The notes beneath the pieces are model-generated. The model did not search any database and was not told the DNA's origin. It worked only from the letters and a program-made list of their open reading frames with translations. A stretch of DNA of 52,442 nucleotides, taken from positions 1-52,442 of IMG/VR virus record IMGVR_UViG_3300034378_000127; one strand, written 5' to 3'. The position numbers and the translations under genes were made by a program. Positions 48,072-52,442 of the stretch are shown piece after piece (positions within the stretch are counted from its first letter, which is position 1; each line of letters starts with the position of its first letter). Source of the stretch: a virus.

Positions 48072-48977
48072 TTATCGGTTTTGTCGAGCAACTCGTCTTG
48101 CATCACGTTTTTTCTTTTCGAACTTCGCTTGTCTTATTTTTTCTGGTGGTTTACCATCGGTAAGGTCTGCATAAGTTTCTTTCTGCTTATTATTGAATGC
48201 GCGAATAAGATATTCATATGCCTCCTGTTCGCTATTACCCATTGGTATACGATGAATCTTCTCATTGTTCGTTGTTTTGAAGTGTCCATGCACATTTGAC
48301 TTTGCCATCACATAATCGTCACCGACAATTTGTAACCATCGCTCTTTATTTGCAAAATGGTAATAACCAATTACATCTGAGAACTCCCAATAGAATTGCA
48401 GACATGCTGGAGAAAAATTTGGTTCAATGCGAAAGGTGTTTCGGCCATCAAAAAGTTCGCGATCCGTTATTTTCTCATGCGAAGTGACCGAAAGACCGAT
48501 ATCGATTGCCTGAAAGCGTTTTTGTAAATTCTCAAACTCTGTGCGAACCATGCCCCACGTTTTGCCATAATCGTTCTTGTCAGATGGATGGATGCAGTTC
48601 TCGCGTTTACAAATGAATTCAAGCGCCCGTTTATACGCTGGGTCACCTGTGTCAAAACATGAGTGGTCGACCTTTCTTTTATCCTGTTCCAGAGCATCGA
48701 CCCATGAAACCCCCTCTTCCCAGGATTGCAGCAACGGAGTCGCAAAAAGCGATAAACCCTTTTGCGCCGCTTCCCAGCGGAAAAACAGGACTTTTTTCCC
48801 GAACTGGTCAACAAGGGAAGTCTTACCGATGCCTGTCATGCCATAAATCACGATCATATAGTCCGTCAACCGCTCAGGCACTTCGGTTCGCGCTGAGGGG
48901 ATAGAAGGTAATTTCTGACTCGTTACTTTTTGTTTAACTTTTGTTGATGGAGATATTGATTGTTTTTTGACCGGCAT
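48072..48977 (-). CDS. Sak4-like RecA-type ATPase
   Basis: 301 aa. Walker A YGMTGIGKTSL near residues 44-54, followed by KKVLFFRWEAAQKGLSLFATP and a Walker-B-like strand later. Resembles AAA_24/Sak4 phage ATPases that pair homologous single strands. The N-terminal ~40 residues are basic and Ser-rich. C-terminal tail is Lys/Arg-rich. It neighbours the ssDNA-binding protein and nuclease, consistent with a recombination module. Shine-Dalgarno AAAGGAGGCCGCGC. Confidence 0.8.
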   Translation of the reverse strand: MPVKKQSISPSTKVKQKVTSQKLPSIPSARTEVPERLTDYMIVIYGMTGIGKTSLVDQFGKKVLFFRWEAAQKGLSLFATPLLQSWEEGVSWVDALEQDKRKVDHSCFDTGDPAYKRALEFICKRENCIHPSDKNDYGKTWGMVRTEFENLQKRFQAIDIGLSVTSHEKITDRELFDGRNTFRIEPNFSPACLQFYWEFSDVIGYYHFANKERWLQIVGDDYVMAKSNVHGHFKTTNNEKIHRIPMGNSEQEAYEYLIRAFNNKQKETYADLTDGKPPEKIRQAKFEKKKRDARRVARQNR

Positions 48978-49147
48978 GCGCGGCCTCCTTTCTTGGCGAA
49001 AAAATCTATAACTTTCTGTAAATTGATAACTACTGGTTCAAATTCTCGAGATAATTCTTTCATTATTATCTTGAACTCGTAATTTATTTGTTGACCGAGA
49101 CACATTGTCGTACGCGAAAATGGACAGACTCTATTTTTCTTTTTCAT
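48923..49147 (-). CDS. Small unknown protein (74 aa)
   Basis: Start ATG 49147 (MKKKNRVCPFSRTTMCLG) behind GGAGCTGGATGG, overlapping the nuclease stop by four bases. It overlaps the start of the ATPase gene by 55 nt. Cys-rich N terminus (CPFSRTTMC), helix (KIIMKELSREFEPVVINLQK), basic tail. No family recognised. Confidence 0.55.
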   Translation of the reverse strand: MKKKNRVCPFSRTTMCLGQQINYEFKIIMKELSREFEPVVINLQKVIDFFAKKGGRACRSKNNQYLHQQKLNKK

Positions 49148-50106
49148 CCATCCAGCTCCGGCGAAACACAATCTTTTTGCACATACCCGTTGAGATGCCC
49201 ACAGGCACAAGCCTCGAGGAACTCGCATTTATAAGGCATCATGCACGCGAATTCGTTTTTGTACACTGCGCCTCCGCTGATCACATTCTCGGCGTCGATT
49301 AATTTCAGTTTCAGCTCCTCAGCGAATCTTCTCTTGTCCGCTGGCGTGAACGCTATCTCGTAACGATGGAAAAAATTATCAGGTTCTTTGCTTATGACGC
49401 TGATCATTCTCTCTGTATATGCTTTCAGCGTTTCCCCAATATGTAACTTGTGGCTTGGTTTTCGCACAATATTATAAAGCACGCCGCGGATATTTTTACG
49501 CGTGTTCTGCTCATAAATATAGGTATAAAATAAGCACTGAAAATCGAACGAGAGATGTTTCTGCAAGAAATCGTCTCGCACATGAGATTTTGTCTTATGC
49601 TCGATGAGCCAGGGTTGATTTTTCTTGTCCAGATACTCGCCATCAATTTTCGCCCGTAGCTTGTATTCACCGCATTCCGCTTCCCAAATCTGCTCAACGC
49701 GCTTGAATTGTTTCTTAGTGAAATCTTCATCATACCGCTCTAAGTAAACGATGAATAATGCCGTAGCTTGCGCGGCGTCGAACTGAGCGGCATCCTTAGT
49801 TTTCGCGGAACCCTTTTTATAATTTTCTTTTATAAACTCATCGAGCCATTTTTTGATTTTATCAATCGCCGGTTTCGATCCATTCGAGTAGATTTTATCA
49901 AGCACATCATGGAACATCGATCCGAAACCTGTATTCAGAACCTTATCCGGATGGCTCCAGCGGTTTATCGCCAATAGCCCGCGGAGACGACAACACATGA
50001 AATTTGCCAGCAAGGATTGTGTGATACCGTCGCGCAGCATATTATATTCCTTTTTCGATGGCGGTTGTAATGTCTTGATTGACTTCGACGTGCCCTTCTT
50101 GGTCAT
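49144..50106 (-). CDS. RecB/Cas4-like PD-(D/E)xK nuclease
   Basis: 320 aa. N-terminal LRDGITQSLLANFMCCRLRG with GFGSMFHDVLD, nuclease core LRAKIDGEYLDKKNQPWLIE with EHKTKSH (Asp and Glu-x-Lys), and C-terminal cysteine cluster (KCEFLEACACG) that, together with an N-terminal Cys, could hold an iron-sulphur cluster as in Cas4/AddB. Processes DNA ends for recombination. Start at 50106 with AAAGGAGGCGTTATT. ATGA overlap with the UDG gene. Confidence 0.85.
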   Translation of the reverse strand: MTKKGTSKSIKTLQPPSKKEYNMLRDGITQSLLANFMCCRLRGLLAINRWSHPDKVLNTGFGSMFHDVLDKIYSNGSKPAIDKIKKWLDEFIKENYKKGSAKTKDAAQFDAAQATALFIVYLERYDEDFTKKQFKRVEQIWEAECGEYKLRAKIDGEYLDKKNQPWLIEHKTKSHVRDDFLQKHLSFDFQCLFYTYIYEQNTRKNIRGVLYNIVRKPSHKLHIGETLKAYTERMISVISKEPDNFFHRYEIAFTPADKRRFAEELKLKLIDAENVISGGAVYKNEFACMMPYKCEFLEACACGHLNGYVQKDCVSPELDG

Positions 50107-50681
50107 AATAACGCCTCCTTTAGCTGTCGGATGGTTTGTAAATAATAAGGTGAGCTCGTCCCTCCGCTCCGTAGCAGCGCTGCTGGATGTATTATTCGCA
50201 CTGCTTCAGGAAACTCTTTTTTATAGTATTTCTCGGCAATAGCGCCGAGAAAAATAACATGTTTTGGTTTCACAAGTCGGAATATCTTCATCACGTTCTC
50301 AGCACAGGCAAGCACCTCATCAGATAATGGGTCGCGATTCTCTGGTGGTCGACACTGCACACAGTTATATATGTAGAAGGAATCTAAATTTATTTCTTTT
50401 AACATAATATTAAGCAATCTACCTGCAACTCCAGTGAACGCGATTCCGGTGACATTTTCTGAAGCACCAGGAGCCTCTCCGAGGAATAATACTTTAGCTG
50501 GAATTATGCCGCGTCCTTTAACAACTAGACGGCGTGTTTTATGTAAACGACAATTTTTGCAAAATTCTTTCATATGTTGTTGTGGGGAGTGATGTGCCAA
50601 CTCCTTAGATAACTGTGCGGCTTTTCTTTCGAGTCGATCACATCGCTCCTGCCAGTCTGATTCTAACATTCTATGATGCAT
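50103..50681 (-). CDS. Uracil-DNA glycosylase (type 4-like)
   Basis: 192 aa. CKNCRLHKTRR, then VLFLGEAPGASENVTGIAF, GVAGRLLNIML, YIYNCVQCRPPENRDPLSD, ACAEN and HPAALLR, matching family-4 UDGs with a 4Fe-4S cluster held by four Cys. Removes uracil from DNA. It is the first phage-core gene after the cassette array, 55 nt from attC site 10, so its expression may depend on cassette read-through or a promoter in the last cassette. Confidence 0.9.
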   Translation of the reverse strand: MHHRMLESDWQERCDRLERKAAQLSKELAHHSPQQHMKEFCKNCRLHKTRRLVVKGRGIIPAKVLFLGEAPGASENVTGIAFTGVAGRLLNIMLKEINLDSFYIYNCVQCRPPENRDPLSDEVLACAENVMKIFRLVKPKHVIFLGAIAEKYYKKEFPEAVRIIHPAALLRSGGTSSPYYLQTIRQLKEALL

Positions 50682-50735
50682 AAATTGCCTTTCGTTAAAG
50701 CCGCACCTAAGTACATAGACTCGGCACAGAATTTA

Positions 50736-50795
50736 CCACAACGTCCGATGCATGGCCGATGTATGTACTCATATTTCGGCCTGCATTTGTTGTAC
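50736..50795 (-). other. attC-like recombination site 10
   Basis: Minus strand: R'' GTACAAC (50795-50789), 2-nt spacer, arm ATGCAGGCCG (50786-50777), loop, arm CGGCCATGCAT (50758-50748) with one extra A, 5-nt spacer CGGAC, R' GTTGTGG (50742-50736). 60 bp with full geometry. The methyltransferase stop codon lies inside it. It closes the array. Confidence 0.85.
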
Positions 50796-51503
50796 GCTGT
50801 TTTCAGAATCTCCACCAGTGCTGTTTTCGCCCTGGTCGAACAAAGACAATTGCGCTTGAGCATCTCGAAGCCGATTGCGGGCTATGTTTACATACTCTAA
50901 CTCTTGTTCTATGCAAATAAACCTGCGATTAAGAGCGTGGCAAGCCAATGCTGTTGTGCCACTACCAGCAAACGGGTCCAATACTAAATCATCCGGTTTC
51001 GTAAATAACTCCAAGCACCATTTGAATAAAGGCACTGGTTTTTGTGTGGGGTGGCATTTACCATCGCACTTGTTTATATAGGAATCAGCGCGGCTCATGT
51101 CAAAAATGCGAATTGGTTTATCGTTTGCGCTTGTCCACGCGATTTCACCATCAGTCATATACCCGCGCTGAATTTTGTTCCAAACAAGCCAGCAGCTACT
51201 TTGTGGCAACCGCATATAGTTGCCGCCCCACATTATTTGGTTTTGACTGACGCGAAGCATCTCTGTAATAACCTCAATATCTGGTGGCGCATTGTCCCAT
51301 TCATAGCAAGCATACCTCTTCCATCGACCACTATTAGAAACGCGGCCCGAATCACTTATTTGGTTTTGCGCCACATCATAACCGATACCGTAAGGAGGAT
51401 CAGTCAAAACCAAATCCACGCTCTTGTCACCAAGCTGCTTTAGAACCTCGTAGCAATCGGCGTGTATGATTTTACCGACCATGTTTTCTATTGTGTATTT
51501 CAT
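50769..51503 (-). CDS. Cassette 10: DNA methyltransferase (N4/N6 class)
   Basis: 244-aa DNA methyltransferase with DPPYG at 35-39 in LVLTDPPYG, later GKCHPTQKPV target-region pattern and AdoMet motif LVLDPFAGSGTTALA. C-terminal linker is Gln/Asp-rich. The order (DPPY first, then FAGSG) indicates the beta class. The stop (50771-50769) falls in the R''-side arm and loop of attC site 10. Leader box ATTTATAG lies upstream of ATG 51503. The likely role is protecting phage DNA from restriction. Confidence 0.88.
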   Translation of the reverse strand: MKYTIENMVGKIIHADCYEVLKQLGDKSVDLVLTDPPYGIGYDVAQNQISDSGRVSNSGRWKRYACYEWDNAPPDIEVITEMLRVSQNQIMWGGNYMRLPQSSCWLVWNKIQRGYMTDGEIAWTSANDKPIRIFDMSRADSYINKCDGKCHPTQKPVPLFKWCLELFTKPDDLVLDPFAGSGTTALACHALNRRFICIEQELEYVNIARNRLRDAQAQLSLFDQGENSTGGDSENSVQQMQAEI

Positions 51504-51515
51504 AAGGGCGAAAAC

Positions 51516-51525
51516 CTATAAATTA
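51516..51525 (-). promoter_or_regulatory. Conserved cassette leader box
   Basis: Minus strand TAATTTATAG, 13 nt before the methyltransferase start and 22 nt downstream of the R' region of attC site 9. Matches the boxes at 69-78 and 2048-2057. Confidence 0.4.
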
Positions 51526-51542
51526 AAAATTCTGAAAATGGC

Positions 51543-51624
51543 GTACAACGGGTTGCCAAACGGACGCTTTACAGTACACTAATCAAACAGGCTGCCCTGT
51601 ATTGCGCTCCTTTGGCTGTTGTGT
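51543..51624 (-). other. attC-like recombination site 9
   Basis: Minus strand: R'' ACACAAC (51624-51618), 1-nt spacer, arm GCCAAAGGAGCGC (51616-51604), loop with AGGGCAGCCTG, arm GCGTCCGTTTGGC (51567-51555) with one extra G, 5-nt spacer CAACC, R' GTTGTAC (51549-51543). 82 bp. Very similar arms to site 3. Confidence 0.85.
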
Positions 51625-51645
51625 TTTGTAAAGTTGCCCACAATA

Positions 51646-51849
51646 TTAATCTTCAGCGGGCGGGTTATAATTAATTACTGGCTGCAATAGGTCAGCAAAA
51701 GTTAAGTTACCAGCCTCTATTTCATCTATAATTTTATTTCCAACTTGTTTAAAATCGCCAATTGTTTTAAGCCCATTATCATCACACACTTTCTTGGCAG
51801 CATCCTTGACAACACTAAACTGTTCTTTTGACAAATTTCTATAAGCCAC
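51646..51849 (-). CDS. Cassette 9: small unknown protein (67 aa)
   Basis: Start GTG 51849 (MAYRNLSKEQFSVVKDAAKK) behind GAAAGGATC. Helical, acidic C terminus. It ends TAA 51648-51646, 22 nt before attC site 9. It has no recognised family; small helical proteins of this kind occur as cassette cargo. Confidence 0.6.
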   Translation of the reverse strand: MAYRNLSKEQFSVVKDAAKKVCDDNGLKTIGDFKQVGNKIIDEIEAGNLTFADLLQPVINYNPPAED

Positions 51850-51906
51850 TTTTTGATCCTTTCAGTTTAGCCCGCTGACTTCAATACCAGCAGGCAAGTT
51901 TATTGA

Positions 51907-51967
51907 ACACAACGTTTGCGCCTATACGATAGTACCGTTTCGGTATTTTGTATAGGCGCTGTTATGC
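51907..51967 (-). other. attC-like recombination site 8
   Basis: Minus strand: R'' GCATAAC (51967-51961) overlapping the TAA stop, 1-nt spacer, arm GCGCCTATAC (51959-51950), loop with its own small hairpin ACCGAAACGGT, arm GTATAGGCGC (51927-51918), 4-nt spacer, R' GTTGTGT (51913-51907). The 10-bp stem is perfect, so no extrahelical base is visible. Confidence 0.82.
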
Positions 51968-52222
51968 GGCGTTGGCCGTTTCCTTAGATTTCTGCGCTTG
52001 CAAAACCGGCATAACGATTTTCTCGTAGATACGAATCTGTTTTTCGTAATCGGCATCACCGCTGCCAACAATTGCAATGACTGTGCCAACATCTAACCCC
52101 CGCAATTTAGAATAAAGGGTGCGAACCTCGTTGTTGTAAAAAAAATGATTAGCCCACCATTTGCCATGATACTTTAAACAGTATGACATCAAATCGTGTT
52201 CCAAATCTGCAACAAAATGCAC
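51962..52222 (-). CDS. Cassette 8: small unknown protein (86 aa)
   Basis: Start ATG 52222 (MHFVADLEHDLMSYCLKYHG) behind GCAAAGGAGGCGTTGTGC, an extended Shine-Dalgarno resembling those in the phage operons. The chain contains WWANHFFYNNEV, then beta/alpha IAIVGSGDADYEKQI. Stop TAA 51964-51962 lies in the R'' box of attC site 8. No family recognised. Confidence 0.65.
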   Translation of the reverse strand: MHFVADLEHDLMSYCLKYHGKWWANHFFYNNEVRTLYSKLRGLDVGTVIAIVGSGDADYEKQIRIYEKIVMPVLQAQKSKETANAA

Positions 52223-52274
52223 AACGCCTCCTTTGCAAGCGCCTAATTTTTAAAGGCCAATGTGCGAAGCGAAC

Positions 52275-52355
52275 GCATAACGTCCGACACAGGCTGAAGT
52301 TGCGTCAAGCAATTTGGGCCGTAGCGACAGCGGAGCCAGCCTGTGTTTGTTGGGC
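52275..52355 (-). other. attC-like recombination site 7
   Basis: Minus strand: R'' GCCCAAC (52355-52349), 2-nt spacer, arm ACACAGGCTG (52346-52337), loop, arm CAGCCTGTGT (52296-52287), 5-nt spacer CGGAC, R' GTTATGC (52281-52275). 81 bp; R'' matches the RYYYAAC consensus exactly. The cassette-7 ORF ends inside this site. Confidence 0.85.
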
Positions 52356-52442
52356 GCTGTTCGCGTCCGCTCCGCTATCAACTTTCGGCTCACAGGTATC
52401 ATCGTAGAGCAAAATGTTCGACACCATCCATTCGTAACCGCA
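52305..52442 (-). CDS. Cassette 7 protein, C-terminal part (gene crosses window ends)
   Basis: Continues in frame from position 1: residues 15-59, starting CGYEWMVSNILLYDDTC and ending ATAQIA at TGA 52307-52305. Its last codons run into attC site 7. The protein has two cysteines and is otherwise unremarkable. If the window is not circular, this is a truncated gene end of unknown start. Confidence 0.55.
   Translation of the reverse strand, partial: CGYEWMVSNILLYDDTCEPKVDSGADANSAQQTQAGSAVATAQIA

Larger units (their letters stand above)
50736..52442 (-). mobile_element. Integron-like gene-cassette array, right part
   Basis: Continuation of the array across the window ends: four cassettes (50769-51503, 51646-51849, 51962-52222 and the origin-crossing gene), each with an attC-like site downstream on the minus strand. 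The final R' box (50742-50736) abuts the phage replication module. Together with the left part the array covers about 5.2 kb. Confidence 0.8.

Noticed and set aside
50663-50863. Minus-strand ORF of 66 aa across attC site 10
   Set aside because: It overlaps the recombination site and the methyltransferase end and shares the UDG start; no ribosome binding site or coding pattern.

Overview
The window reads as one AT-rich tailed-phage genome (siphovirus-like, HK97-type head), with essentially every gene on the minus strand. It is probably a complete circular molecule. The 14-codon reading frame that runs off position 1 (minus strand) continues in frame, without a stop, into the minus strand of position 52442 and ends at 52305, giving one 59-aa protein. 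Both window ends also lie inside the same gene-cassette array. The host cannot be named from the sequence. Strong Shine-Dalgarno sequences and standard stop codons indicate a bacterium. The cassette array suggests that the host, or a co-resident, carries an integron integrase. WbqC- and GT2-type genes hint at a host with complex surface glycans.

Layout in the direction of transcription (descending coordinates). (1) 3522 down through position 1 / 52442 to 50736: an array of about ten single-gene cassettes, each followed by an attC-like recombination site, carrying three DNA methyltransferases (one fused to an Mrr-like endonuclease domain) and small unknown or Cys-rich proteins. (2) 50681-42181: replication and repair module with type-4-like uracil-DNA glycosylase, RecB/Cas4-like nuclease, Sak4-like ATPase, DUF669-like ssDNA-binding protein, family A DNA polymerase, primase-ATPase and SLOG protein. 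(3) 42180-41870: AT-rich iteron region. (4) 41869-40391: small genes and a probable sliding-clamp-like gene split over two frames. (5) 40390-40177: iterons and the late promoter. (6) 40176-7261: late module with terS, a GC-rich structured element, terL, portal-MuF fusion, LamG and repetitive fibre proteins, putative lysin, S78 protease, capsid, connectors, an eight-gene glycan island (25178-18503), tail terminator, tail tube, tail-assembly chaperone with a -1 frameshift signal, tape measure, tail tip and fibre. (7) 7260-6960: terminator, iterons and a strong promoter. (8) 6959-3541: small proteins, SF2 helicase and RuvC-like resolvase.

The most unusual system is the integron-style cassette array in a phage that shows no integrase gene. 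Seven sites have canonical architecture: a short R'' spacer, a 9-13 bp stem, a 4-5 nt spacer and R' beginning GTT. In five of them one extra base lies in the same arm, and all share the orientation of the genes. Second is a set of exactly 11-bp-phased TATTAA iterons in the three non-coding regions that head operons; two of these regions hold AT-rich cores in inverted relation. Other notable items are the glycan-processing island inside the tail genes and a GC-rich folded element between terS and terL.
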